A stretch of 64,000 nucleotides of DNA, taken from assembly GCF_024679095.1 (NCBI RefSeq), contig NC_066529.1, forward strand, positions 5,810,866-5,874,865, given 5' to 3'. Positions 13,570-26,500 of the stretch are shown here, one piece after another. The position numbers were made by a program, and so were the translations under genes. Below the pieces are notes generated by a model that saw only the letters and a program-made list of their open reading frames with translations, did not search any database and was not told where the DNA came from. Source of the stretch: Eriocheir sinensis. Its lineage: Eukaryota > Arthropoda > Malacostraca > Decapoda > Varunidae. Position 1 is the stretch's first letter; every line of letters starts with the position of its first letter.

Positions 13570-14620
13570 CCTCGGCTCCCCCTTCCCCTTCCACCCACCC
13601 TGCCCTCTATAACTCCTTTTTTTTTCTCTTTTTTCCCCCTCACTTCTCCCCTTCTACCCTTAGCACTGCCCTTCTCTCTCCCTCCATGACTTCTTTTCTT
13701 TCTTCTTTTTTTCTCTCACTCCTCCCCTTCTCCCTCCCTCCTCCTGCCCTTCCTATACACTTCTTTTTTTCTTCTTATTTTTCCCTCATTCTCCTCCTCT
13801 CCCTCTCGTCTTCCCTACATAACGTTTCTTTCTTTTTCTCTCTTTCTTTTTCCCGCATTCCTCCCATTTTCTCCCACTCGTCCTCTCTACATAACTTTTC
13901 TTTCGTTTTCTTTCTTTTTTTCTGCAGTTCTTCCCTTCTCCCTCTCGTCCTCCTTCAATAACTTCTTTTTTTACACTTATTTCCCCCTCCTTTCTCTCGT
14001 CGTCCCTCCACAATTTCTTCTTTTCCTTCGTTCTTCCCTCCATAACTTCTTTTTTCCCTCAGTATTAATCTTTTCCCTCCCTTCCTCCATTACTTTCATT
14101 TTCCTCGCTCTCCACTTCTCCTTTTCTTCGTAACTTCTTTTTTATCCTTGTTCTCCACTTCTCCCTCCCTCTATAATTTCTCTCAGGCCTCCTCTTCTCC
14201 CTCCCTCCCTTCCTTCCTCCATAACTTCTCTTTTCCCTTTAGTCTTCCTCTTCTCCCTCCTTCACTCCTTAACTTTTTTTTTCTCCACTCCTCCCTTCTC
14301 CATAGCCTTTTTTTCCCCTTTCGCTCTACACTCTTTCCTCTCTCCACAACTTCTATTTTTCCTCCATCTCCATTCTCCTCCTCTTTACTATTTCTCTTCC
14401 TTATTCTTTCATTTCCCTCTAAAGGTATATACATTTTATTTTCCTCCACCTTATTTTTTTTCTCTCTCTTCCTCTCCAATTTTCCCTCACCCAGAACTTG
14501 TTTTTCCCTTCTTCCCTCTTGCCACTCCTTCCTTCTCCTCTAGGTAAGTTCTTTTTTTTACCTCTCTCCTCCAATTTTCTCTCGTTCCCTCTCTCTGTGT
14601 CCATCCTTTCATATATTATT
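13570..14620. repeat. Pyrimidine-rich degenerate minisatellite, about 70-bp period
   Basis: Repeated CTCC..CATAACTTCTTTT units (for example near 13685, 13815, 13890, 13957, 14040, 14130, 14220 and 14265) in more than 1 kb of almost pure C/T. Confidence 0.75.
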
Positions 14621-14822
14621 TTTCTCTTCCTATCTACTCTGTTATGTTTTCATCCTCTCTACTTTTCCTTTCTCTTTCTCGCTCCTCCTCCATTCTTAGC
14701 TATTGCCTGTCTGCATGTCTGTCTGTTCTTTTGTCGTAGTGCTGCCCTGTTATCTACATTCACTTGTTCCTCAATACACTTTTTTTCTTTAATTTAACCG
14801 AGGCTATATTTCTACCGTAGAG

Positions 14823-14824
<2 letters not shown>

Positions 14825-14874
<50 letters not shown>
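14825..14874. repeat. (GT)n microsatellite
   Basis: About 25 GT units. Confidence 0.95.
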
Positions 14875-14876
<2 letters not shown>

Positions 14877-15324
14877 CGAGTATCTTAACACGCCCCGAGC
14901 AACCACGGTGAAGAGGAGGAGGAGGAGGAGGAGAGCGAAAATGAGACGAGCAGGCCAGTGACATCACACCAGAAAGAGATAAAAACGAAACCATTGACGT
15001 GGCAGGACAGATTACGCTGGCAGTGGTAATATCCTGCAGTAACATAATAAAAGCAGATGATAATAATGGTGGTGGTGGTGGTAAAAGTAGGCGGAGGCTC
15101 GGGGCTTGGGATTTGCACGGAGAACAGGAGTGTGATCGACATGCACCAGATATGTTCCCGCTGCCTCTACCTCATCACGCCACCGTAACGGCACCTCGGG
15201 ACCAGTAATCTACTCCCGCAATGCACCTTCAGCCCCGCGCCCTCCTAACGACACACGCACACACACACTCGAATAATGCAAATATTCCCATTTTCTTTCC
15301 TTCCTTCCTTGTTGCTGCCCCGGT

Positions 15325-15399
15325 TTAATTTTTTAGCTCGTATGATTCAGAGTCGCTTGAGGAAATATGGACCAAGCAGCAGGTCCGCTCTCTCTTGTG

Positions 15400-15439
<40 letters not shown>

Positions 15440-15760
15440 CGACCTATTCAAATATTGCTCTTGATTCCCTTCCTCCCCCATTAGTGCCTAAAGTTTGCCT
15501 CATTAGCTCGTGTGTGGTTCAGAGACTCTCGAGAATGTATTGCCGTCCTCCTCCGTTTCTCTATATCCTTCCCTCAGTCACTCCCTCCTTCAATAGCCCG
15601 CAGTTGCCTCTTTAGTCCGTTGTGTGGTTCAGAGTCGCTTGAGGAAGTATACGTAGTCTTTCTCCCTTCTTGTCTTTCCACCCCTCCCTCTCTTCCATCC
15701 TCTCTCCACCCCTCCCTCTCTTCCATCCTCTCTCCACCCCTCCCTCTTCTTCCCACCGCC
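15325..15760. repeat. Decayed tandem repeat with (CA)n
   Basis: Three copies of a motif like GTTCAGAGTCGCTTGAGGAA occur near 15345, 15517 and 15630. (CA)n lies at about 15403-15438, and a short CCACCCCTCCCTCTCTTCCA repeat lies at 15688-15745. Confidence 0.7.
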
Positions 15761-16158
15761 CCACTCCAGCTCTGGTCATTGCACCGTTTCATATATCCCA
15801 GCAAACGGCTCCTCAGCGGGAGCGTGATGCATCACCGTGACTCGGAAGACAGTCAAGGGCGGAAGTGAAACGAGGTTTTGGATTCATTTCGGACTAAATG
15901 AGACACAGGGTCATGATAGCACACAAGACTCGACATGTTAAGAAGAAACTATTCCTTAACAAAATAAAAAAAATCACAATAGTATTGCTCGGCCTTGACT
16001 GGTAACAATCATGATGAAACTATTGTGTTTGAAGTTACGTTCGGCCAACAAAGAACAAGCATTGCCTAACTAAAAATCCCGATAGTACTGCTCTGCTTTT
16101 TACGTGCAGCGCCTCGCATGAAGACAGGACGTCCGTTATGTACGAGGTAAAGACGGGA

Positions 16159-16192
<34 letters not shown>

Positions 16193-16200
16193 TTTGGAGT
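15761..16200. other. Spacer with (CA)n at 16161-16190
   Basis: No gene recognised. A short (CA)n tract is the only repeat. Confidence 0.5.
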
Positions 16201-16850
16201 CATTAAATTATTACAGGTGTGGGTGCCGTGTGGAGGCGTCAGTGCACCGCACGTCCCCTGAGGCTGGATAGGGTGTGGGTGGGGGGAGCAGGGGCCACGG
16301 TGCACCTATACCCTGTGGCACGGCGCTGACCACCGAGGTGCCTGACCCACTAAGCAGACTCGATCCAGCAGGCGCCTCCCCTTTGACGGTCAAACTTTAG
16401 TGTCTCTAGCCTATTTCTAGAATCTAGATAATGGGGCGGCAAAAACTGAAAATAAAAGACCGCGACTGCCTAACGTAACCAACGGGATTCTTATCAACGT
16501 AAACCCATCTAAAATACTGGTCAGATTAAAAAAAAAAAAATCTAAACCAATTTAAACTATTTTTTTTCATATATTACTGAAGGAAGGGAAAGAAGTCGAG
16601 AGTCGGGTCATTTATCCTCAGAACGATGTAGTAGTGTTTCTCAGAATAACAAGATTTGCTGAATTCACGGCATTCTAATTTCTCACAACCGTCAAGACCT
16701 ACTTACACACCTGACGCCCAGACCTGAGCAAGCAGGCACCTCCTCTTTCACGCGAGGAAGCTCCGTACTCGCGGCATTGGAATTCCCACAACCAGCTGAT
16801 AGCCTACTCACATATTCCTCGTCTTTCTACACCAGAAACGCGACACGGTA
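16200..16850. other. Mixed sequence, nothing firmly recognised
   Basis: A GC-rich block at 16205-16395 has a 60-codon minus-strand frame. A related string (AGCAGGC.CCTC..CTTT) recurs near 16730, suggesting a local duplication. No product can be named. Confidence 0.3.
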
Positions 16851-17249
16851 GTTCTGTTTGATAGGACCACATAGTTCTAAGACTGTCCGAACCCCTGACT
16901 CGTATCCTTCACCTTCACTCCACCACAACACCGTCCACTGTAGAGCTAAGTTTGCTGGCCTCGAGCAAGGAACCAATTCAACTGTCGGGATTTATCATTT
17001 CGTGTCTTATAAATGCTTTAAATATCTATATCCTGTTAATAGATCTTACTGACGAAAATAAAGAAAGTCCTAAAACATGTTTCGCCAAATTATCCTTGTC
17101 CGACGCTTTGTTGAGAAGTTATCCCCGAAAAACGATATAAAACGGATACAACCCATATATAGCAGGGTGATGTAGAGTAGGTGGGGTTGATTAGTTAATT
17201 TTAGAATGCAGTCCAATTATCTAGAATTACCCAAACAAGAAGAGAGAAG

Positions 17250-17990
17250 CACACTCACCCTGCAGAAGGCGGAGGTTCCTGAGGCCGAGAGAACGGACGC
17301 GGAGGTTTTTGAGAACTGTCTGGCGCGGCACTCACGGAAGGGGCTTCCAGGACAAGGCACTACGAGTCATGGGGCCGCGGTGCCACACACACTGTAGGTG
17401 CCCCGCCTGCTGGGTGAGGGGGAGGGCAGCAAGGGGTGGGAGGGGCGCCTAAGGGTTAAGGTACTGGCGGCGGGGTGGTGGATGGCACTAACTAAGGCGC
17501 GGTCGGCGGTCAAGGCAGCTCAGGGGCCACAGCAGTAAACGAACGCGGCGGCGGCAGGCCCGTGTGGCTGCCTCGTGCCGCAGGAGACTCCGAAGCGCCT
17601 GGAGCCTCTTCTGGACCGTCCCGCCTCGCTCGCCCGTCCTGGCACGCGCTGGTCCTCACCTTGGTCCTCACATTGGTCACGGGGGGGGGGGGGGCAGTGA
17701 TGACTGCCACCAATTAACTGTCTCCGTGGGGTGACTTTTTCTATCTTCCTGTTTCTTGTTGTCTGGATCGCCGGAGATGACTGAGCACTGAGAAGGATCC
17801 AGCGGAGTGAGGACGGGGGAGAGGAGGGGGAGTGAGGAAGAGACGATGACTCGAGCGACGCTTCTCCACCCTCACACAACAACGCCGCAGCGCTCACTGC
17901 CGCATCGCATCCTCACCGCGCCGCAGCCGCCGCCTCAACTCGCTCGGCTCCCCGCGGTGACCGCACGCTCTGCTGCCTTGTCAATTGACC
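17250..17990 (-). promoter_or_regulatory. GC-rich island, possible promoter and first exon
   Basis: About 700 bp rich in GC and CpG within AT-rich surroundings. On the minus strand it ends in a strong donor (CTGCAGG then gtgagtgtg, donor at 17253-17258), as a 5' exon of a leftward transcript would. The 125-codon minus-strand frame (17520-17897) has no recognised family. No downstream exon was found in 1-16,200. Confidence 0.3.
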
Positions 17991-18038
17991 TCATAACGAT
18001 ATTCCAGACCCATTCATTTATTAAAATATAACTTTTAT

Positions 18039-18375
18039 GCACCGTTGTGTAGTGGTTAGCACGCCGAGCTACGGATCCGCGGGCCTGGGTTCGAATCCCG
18101 GGCAGGACAGTAGGCGTGCAGCTCACTCTTGTCATCCTCCTCTTTGGACTGCTCGATAAAAGGGTATCTGGGAAAGGTAAACTGTAGTATCCCGTATGTT
18201 GTTGGGATGGGTTGACCGTCTGGGGTGGAGTAGGCGGGCGAGTAAAGCGACGCGCCTTCTGACGTATGCTCCCCGGCAGTAGTTAGTTACCACAGGCCCG
18301 AGACATTGGGGCGGAAAGAAGCACCAATGCCACGCTCACCTACAGACATTACCCCAAACTCAACTACAATATTTT
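18039..18375 (+). mobile_element. tRNA-derived SINE, family A
   Basis: The tRNA-like head has an A-box-like GTGTAGTGGTTAGC and a B box GGTTCGAATCC (about 18088-18098). The body contains GGTAAACTGTAGTATCCC. Related copies lie at about 30035-30400, 37662-37920, 47850-48065 and 57965-58230. The body beyond the tRNA part argues against a true tRNA gene. Confidence 0.75.
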
Positions 18376-18807
18376 TTTCCACCTGCCGACTCGCATTCGG
18401 CAAATACATAATTTCATTTAACTTCTGTTAATCTTTAGATAACTAGCATTTGTGTACGCATTTATTTTTGCTGGGCCATTACTCTGCCACGTTTACGGCA
18501 AAAACAGTCGTAGTGCACACTGCAAACACACACACACACACACTCCTGTTGGGATCTCCTTTGATATATTACCTAGATATTATGAGGGACCGAATGACAA
18601 TCTATAATGACTATCAACCCCCAATTTACCATGTGGCCAGAAAAGCCTACTTCTCATTCCTAGCCATGCATAAGGTTTTTGTAAAGATAAACATTCAAGG
18701 AAACACCAGTGCTTGCCGTGATGACCCACATGATTGTCCCCATTACTCCACTCTCCCTCATGTTTGCTTAACCTGCATGACTCCCAAGTCCTGAATCCGT
18801 CTCTTTA

Positions 18808-19150
18808 GTCCCAATACAACATGGGGGTCCCCAGAGATTGCCTACTTCTTTCTCTCACCTTTCTTCCTGTTGCATGACTTTGAGCTTCCAGGTGCCTGTC
18901 ACACTACTAAGGGAACACAGAATACCCATGCACATGGGTAGGCGGTGGCTGAATGGATAGCAAGACGGCCCCGCGTTCAGGAGGAACCCACATGCTGTCC
19001 AGAAGACCACCTATTAGGATTAAAATGCCAATACAACATGCCAGAGATTGGGCCTACTTCAGGCTCTCACCTTTCTTCCTGTTGCATGACCATCAGGATC
19101 CAGGGAAGCCTGTCACACTAGGCTAAGGGAAAAAAAAAAAAAAATGCACA
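18808..19150 (+). mobile_element. Partial SINE (family B) inside a local duplication
   Basis: The SINE piece (GGCGGTGGCTGAATGGATAG to CCACCTATTAGGATTA) lies at about 18941-19025. It is flanked by two copies of a 110-bp segment sharing CCAATACAACATG and CTTTCTTCCTGTTGCATGAC. Confidence 0.65.
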
Positions 19151-19260
19151 TGGGGCTATTTGTAAAGAGTACAGGAAAAATGTACTTGCATGCATTCTCA
19201 CACTATGACTTGTATTTAGCTATTTCCTCATCTAGATAAAGTTCCCAAAGATTTTCAGAG

Positions 19261-22200
19261 TTCTTATAATTTTATTATTTTAGTTATTGTTGCTGTTCTT
19301 GTGGAGCGATGAGGTCATCCATCTAAAGACAAAAGGCATTGTATGCCACTATAAATAATTGGTCTGTTTATTTTCTGCTGATTTTTACCGACATAAAGAC
19401 CAAGTTTAGGATATTTATATATATTCAGATTTTATGATAAAAAGACTTAAGTATTAATGCATAATATATATACAAACTATATTTGGTTGACACATCATTA
19501 TGTACAAATAAATTAAGTATTATACATAATATTAATGAAATATAAATCTAAAGATACATTTTCAAAACCATTGATAACAAAAATCAAAGTCAAGATGAGG
19601 GTATAGGCAGGCCTCCAAGACGTGATGCCTGGACCAGCAGGGGGATGAGGGGCGCCCCTGAGAGGGGGGAGGCTGTCAGGGGGGCCACGCATGGCTGCTG
19701 CCCTGCTTCACCCCCGGCACACAAGGCTGCCAGGCTGAGGCAGGCCAAGCTACCCACAGTGATTTGGCAACAGACAGGAAGTAGAATGAAGTGATACATT
19801 GTTATTAAAATAAAATTACGTATATATCTACTATCATACATCCATTATCTGAATGACAGGCATGCAATACCATCACTAATGTAGTCAGTAAGTACATACC
19901 AAATTACATCACTAAAAAAGTACAGTCATCTCTCTTGACAATAAAAAAGTTTTGCATAAGTGTTGACAAAAAATAGTTATACCTTTTTATTGTGATTCCT
20001 GCACATCTCCTGAATAGTAACAAATTTGACTGAACACATGTTTATCTTAAAAGAAGTAATGCATATCACCTTGCATACCCAACAAGATTTTATTCACCAC
20101 ACACACACAAAAGTGATGAGTATTTGTGAACAGCCCAGGAGGCAAGGCCAAGCACAGTAGGGGGATTACTGTGGGTCTGCCTTGACTTCCAGGCCAGCTG
20201 TCAGTGGGTCCTTGTGAGACCTTTGGGGGAGATTACTCACAAGGACCCATCGAGCTTCAAAAAAGTGAGGAAATTTGATGCCAAGTTCCTGTGAGGTTCA
20301 GCAATCTGGGAAGAACTGCCCTCGAATTGTTAAAATCTACACAGTGGGACAAGTCACGCACGAACAGTTACAGTGCACGGCTGGTAGAGTTCCGGACATC
20401 TGGCTGCAAGACAAAACTAGTCATGTATCCAGAGTCTTCAACTTTAAACCCAGACTCAGGTGTGAAAATTTGCTATTCTCACACCCTCATCAATGAAGGG
20501 AAAAAGCCATAGACAGATTCCACACATACATAAACACCGACTATAGGAAAAAGCTAGGCATGTAGAACACAGAGCAGCGATGTCACTACCTACTGCGGAA
20601 CCCGTGTCTCGGTCAAGGACTTGAAGGGACAACACATAAGTAGTTATGATATAGGAAATAAAGGACGTTCATATTCTGGACCCTTTGGAATCAAATGTTC
20701 TCATGAATATATAAACAAGTAAATGCAATGAAACAGGTAAAACGTTTTAATGTCCAAGGTAACTAAGCAATTACATCAGACAATTGTGATCAGTTCCAAA
20801 GAAATGACAAATGTGTCAGTTCAGGTTTTGTGATCAGAGTCCAGAAGTCCTCTGTACTTTTTTTTATGAAAATAAAGAGATAAAAATTAAACACTGGCAC
20901 CTAAATCAAGGTCAAGATATCTGCAAAAATTGTCCTATTATTATTATATAAAAAAAAAAAAAGCAAATGTGTAAGATCCAAAATTCTGAGAGAAACATGG
21001 GAATACTGTAGAAATAGGGATGAACCAGTCTTAGTAATACAATATGCTAATACAAGAAAAAAAATTGTAGTATGAGGGAGATTGTCCAAGATAAGGAACC
21101 AACGGTTGTGAAATGTAAATCCAGAAGATGTGTAAGTAATAGTATTTCTGGCTTGCTGTTACACTGTTAGGTTTGGTTAAGATGATCCTTTAGACTGTGA
21201 CCACAAACAGTGACAGAGGCCACAAGGATGACACACGGTCACCTACACACAGGAGAGGGAGTCAGATGGGAAGGGAGGTCCTTGGCTGTGGTTATGGGAC
21301 TAGAGATGTTCATACTACGTACAAAGACGGAGACATAAGAAAACTGGCATGTACTATGAGGGAAACAAGCACTAGGTGAGACTTCAGTTACCAATGGGCA
21401 AAGTAAATCTAGAGGTGTGGAAGCATGGGAGAGGGAGGAAAAATGTGCAGCCGAAATATAAGAGTGAACATTAATTTTTTGGACATCATGAAATCAAAGT
21501 GAAGTGAATTCTTCAGAACAGCTTCTAAATAAGTACCTACCATGAAAGAACACTGTTCATCAGTTTCCACCAAGCAGCAAGTGTGTAATGCCAATGAAAA
21601 CATTTAGACCAAGAGTACACAATGCACAGACAAAACTTGGCAGCTCCAACTTTTTAGTGAAAACTCAACTGTTCATGCTAACTTAGGTTCTATGTATTTG
21701 AAAATAAAACTGATGCCTAAACAAGAAAAACAAAGATGAAATCACCAAGATTAGGCTGCTGTCAAATTTTTACGAGGACAATGTTGTATATGAACTGGAC
21801 TTTCAAGGAGTGCAATGAAGATTCCAGTGTCCTAGAGAGGCTAATTTACTGTGATGGTTATCAAGAGTTTAATCAAAACTTCACCACTTTTATAAGGATT
21901 TCCACTAAGAGGTGGTGAAATAGAACACAAAGAATTAAGACAGCATCAGAAATTGCTTAAGAGTGCTGTGCATTTACATTAAATTCAAATGACATGTAAT
22001 TTCCTTTATATTGTGATAATAGAAGTTTGGATGAAGAGCAAAACTGCCAGTCAACTCAATTAAGATTCTGAAACTCACTTGCCAATAGAGCTCACATGTG
22101 ACCAAGAAATCAGGCAATGGAGGCACGACTGCTGCCCCCAACACCTGTTAGCAGGCCAACTGAGTGATGTCTTGTAGGAGATATTCACCAGCAGTAAGAA

Positions 22201-23113
22201 GTCATATGATAGTGAGCTTCTACAAAAGCTGCTTGATTTATGGCCTCAAACAAACTTCCTTAACCTTTATCAGTAACTTGTCTGACTAGCCTCTTGTTGC
22301 CTCTGCTGACAGCAAATTTGTGGTACCCCATTTTAGTCTGATGTGAATCATCCTTTTCTAAAAGATCCTTTGCAAGTTGTAACTGACTTCATAATTTAAA
22401 CATACAGGGTTAGCATATATGATGACTAGCTACTGTGAGTTGACACGTTTCACAAGAAATCTGTGATGTCTTGAATACTGGGGTACCAGTAATCGAGTCG
22501 CAGAGATTCAGTTTTCATCACTATGTACTCTCAGAAACCTTCCTAATCTTTCTTCTCCATCTAACACTTCACATGAGGTTTCTCTCAGTCTGACTACTGT
22601 CTACTGTACTTCACAACACATATTATAAATAACCTCAGAGAAGCTCTTCTTAGGTTCACAATTTGTTTTCACAAGATGTAATAGTAGTATATGTATACCT
22701 AATATACCTTTTATCTACGGCAGGAAACTCCCTAGTGTACATGGGCTGACTAGAAACTGTTGGATTTGTCTTCACTAGTACAGTTGTTGCTTTATGCTGG
22801 TATGAGTTATGCAGACTATAAGACATGCTAAGTCAGTATAATGTGCAAAGGTTAGTAACACCAGTAGAAGTTTGCACTGACCTAGTGATCTAGTTCCTCT
22901 GTCTCTGAGCTTCTGTGTGCCCATTTAAGAAAAAAATCCATCATAAAATGACTTCAGAGTAGATGACATGAATACTTTAACTAATTTTCAAAATATTCTC
23001 CAGTTATGGCACACAAAAAAGTAAAAATAACCTTTACTTCACATCTTGCCATGGGAGCTTTTGTTATTATTGCATTTTCAAAACCAAGCTTATGATTTCT
23101 TTGTACATTTCAA

Positions 23114-23147
<34 letters not shown>

Positions 23148-23427
23148 CTTTGCTAGATGGCAAGCCTTTTTTTCCTTCAATATAAAAAATACACATCTAT
23201 TCTCATTCCCTAGTAATACCTGTTATCTGATATCTCTGATGTATAACTAAGACATTTTTGAACAGGTTCTAATAACAAGAGGGTATGCATGTTTTCACCA
23301 TACCACAACCATGATGGGCATATATTAAACAGTGGTCACTCCCACATAAACCTAAAATAAATTACAATAAAAAATTCAAGTCAGTAATGAGTATTTCACC
23401 CTTTTGAAGGTGCTCTCCTTCCTCAAC
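19261..23427 (-). other. Probable KSR 3' UTR and downstream sequence
   Basis: About 4 kb of AT-rich, microsatellite-poor sequence follows the KSR stop codon. No convincing coding exon is seen. AATAAA-type signals on the minus strand (TTTATT on the plus strand) occur near 20088, 19367 and 19271, so a long 3' UTR is possible but not proven. It holds a poly(A) tract (plus strand) near 23116-23143 and a 14-bp perfect hairpin at 20205-20249. Confidence 0.35.
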
Positions 23428-23580
23428 TCAGAAGACACTCTCTGCTGATCTTGAAAGGTGAATTGGGTGTGAGGGTGAGCGGTGGAGTCTCTTCTTAGGA
23501 AGCTTGTTCAAGTTGTTCTGCATCTGAGAAAACTCAGGGCGCTCAACTGGCCGATAGCTCCAACAGGCCATCAAGATATC
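23428..23580 (-). CDS. ksr: KSR exon 17 (C-terminus and stop)
   Basis: The exon encodes [20 protein letters not shown] and [18 protein letters not shown], ending RSAESVF and TGA at 23428-23430. LPK followed by a Ser/His/Pro stretch is the normal KSR C-terminus, so the protein looks complete. Confidence 0.94.
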   Translation of the reverse strand, partial: DILMACWSYRPVERPEFSQMQNNLNKLPKKRLHRSPSHPIHLSRSAESVF

Positions 23581-26500
23581 CTATAACCAAAAGCAAAATT
23601 GCATTCTTTAGTAAATCATTATTTACATGTATGAAATGTCATTGGAAAAAGTTCTGGGTTGTGTTCTATGAAAAAAATTGCTGACTTCATTAAATGAAAC
23701 TGACCATACTGACATGAAAACATACTGACTTAATTAACCAGTGACATGAGTAAGTTTGATGGTGACACAGAAAAAGGAAGACAAATCAGTTAAGACAATG
23801 ACGTTGAGTTACATCAGGAGGAACTAAATGGTCTGTATGAGTGGACCAACAAGTGTATGATGCAGTTCAACATCAACAAATGCAATGTTCTAAATGTGAG
23901 AAGAAATAATCCCCAAAGTAATTACACATTAAATAACACAGTTCTTGACCCCCCCAGCTGTGAAAGGGATTTGGATGTGCATGTGAGCTCTGACCATTGA
24001 CCCAGAAATCACTATATTATCACCAGAAACCCCACAAATAATCTTGGGTGCTATTTCAAGAAACATAAGCAATCTGAGCTCATAAGTTAGCCTTAAATTG
24101 TATTTGGCTCTGGTTAGGCCTCACCTGGATTATGCTGTTCAGTTTTGGTGTCCCTATAACAGAAAGGATATATTGTTCCCTAGAGGCAATACATAGAACA
24201 ATGACTAAAGTGATATAAGGACTTAGGAATCTCTGAACAGAGGGCTAAAAAATTTCATCTACAATTTTTGGAGAGATGGACTGTGTGGGGATTTAACTGA
24301 GGTTTTTAAATGGAGTAAGGAGATTAACAAGGACAAATAAGATTAACTACTTATTAAAAGCTGATGAGAACACACATTAACAGGAATAAGTTGGATACAT
24401 TATAGTTCAAAAAGGAAAAAAACATGTTCACAAACAGGAGTGGAGAAAACTGAGCAGGTATGCAGTTGAGGCAAACACAACTGAAAGCTTTACATGGAGG
24501 TTTGATGTATATGGATGGGAAGGGAATTTGATAAATAAACCATCTCCAGGAGCTGACATGCATAGGCCATCTGGCAGCTTGTAGTCTCCTTATATCCTTG
24601 TGTAACTAATGTGAGCTTTCATAACAATGATTCCGTTCAAAATCTGTTATAGTCAGACACAAATATAAAGTCTGTTTGGGTAAGGCCTGCTCCAGAGTGT
24701 TGCTGCATCATCCCCAATGCATCACACTGTCTCATACGTCACCTATTTACTATTTGAAATTGTGTATTAAATATTCTGTATACATTAAATAAGGCTATAT
24801 AGTGCTAAAAATGTGTTACTTTTTAGAATAATAGCAATGAATTATATGAATTCCATAACACATGACATTGTTCTTTCCGATGTTGTCAGCAATCATGGAC
24901 ACCATGTCACTTCTTCCCTCACTTCCACATGCAATGACAGCCACTCCGACTCACTTTCGTGTACTCCACAGTTGAGAGAAAGAACTTGTTTACTTCTGAA
25001 TTGCCACCTCACAAAAGATATAGAGAAAAATCTCTGAAGCACACAAAGCATGAAGAAAATAATGTTGGATATAACATGGAAAAAAGGAAGTGTTTTTCAT
25101 GGATTAGGAAACAGACAAAGATTAAAAATATCCCAATGACAATTAAAAATGAGAACTGTACTTGAGGTGGTCATATCATGAATAGAACTAATAGCAGATG
25201 AACATTCATAGTAACAGTGGCAATTAGGAGACATGACATTAGGGCAAATGAACCTGGTGAAGAGATGAAATTAGAGAAGATACCAGAGCACGGAGTACAC
25301 TAACATCAGACAGACAAGTGCAGAACATTGGAAAAGGCCTTTGTCTAGCAGTGGATTAGTAATAAATGATGATGATGCTGATGATGTGCCAATGGGTATT
25401 CTTTTCTTTGGTCTCCACTGTACAGCCAGCAGAAACAGACAGAAGAGGAGCACTGTACAGCCAGCAGAAACAGACAGAAGAGGAGCACTGTACAGCCAGC
25501 AGAAACAGACAGAAGAGGAGCACTGTACAGCCAGCAGAAACAGATATAGAAGAGGAGCACTGTACAGCCAGCAGAAACAGACAGAAGAGGAGCACTGTAC
25601 AGCCAGCAGAAACAGACAGAAGAGGAACACTGTACAGCCAGCAGAAACAGACAGAAGAGGAGCACTATGTTATGAACCTTGTACATAAAGAGAAACTCAA
25701 ATGGTCGGCCCAAAGTTCTTGTACGTACCTTAACATCACGTGAAGCTTGCAGGTTGGCCAGGGAAGGCTTCATGCCACGACCCACTTGCCAGATGATGGC
25801 CTCTGGGGGCAGCCCTTTATGTGGCCATTCTCCACACAGTAGCTCATACCACACCGTCCTGTGGATAAATGAGACCTTAACTCACATCTTTTAATCTAAA
25901 AAGAATTAGATCACATTAAAGAGAAGTTGTTGATGAAAAAAATAATTGATTAGTCATATGAGCTGCTGCAGACAAATCTGTGTCCCTTACAATAATGATT
26001 ATTTCAAGCTCTTTACAAAAACTTACCCAAAACAGTAGACATCAGAGTAGGTGGTGAAGGGCAGAGTGTCGTCCTGCCTCTGTACCACCCGGAGGCTTCT
26101 CATGACTTCAGGAGAAAGGTAGCAAAGCCAGCCAGGTGGAATGCTAAGCCAGTTGCCTCGCCTAAAATCAATAAATCAATTTAATAATAAAAAAAAAAAT
26201 TCAAAACTTACACCAATCATTCCATTAGTAGCATCTCAGTGATTTGATATTACATAAAATGTTCAGAATATATCCTGTTACTTACCTGGTATCGTGGCAA
26301 AGCCTGGTCACATTGAACAATCCAAAGTCTGTGATGACAACTTTACCACTCTCCAGGAATATATTCTTACTTTTGAGATCCTTATGAACTATTCCACGAG
26401 CGTGAAGGTAGCCCATTCCCTGTAAAGTGAAGAGTTCCATCATATGACTGATAGTTACTGAGCTACAATAATGGTTTACAGAAATACATTCCTTAAGTCT

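Noticed and set aside
17520..17897. 125-codon minus-strand protein in the GC-rich island
   Set aside because: No recognised family, biased composition and a stop at the end without a supporting splice; kept only as a possible 5' exon region.
18039..18115. Possible tRNA gene
   Set aside because: It has A- and B-box-like motifs, but no proper acceptor-stem pairing was found by eye and the sequence continues into a SINE body shared with other copies.
25345..25854. 169-codon minus-strand frame
   Set aside because: Its first part is KSR exon 16; the rest reads through the splice donor into the 35-bp minisatellite.
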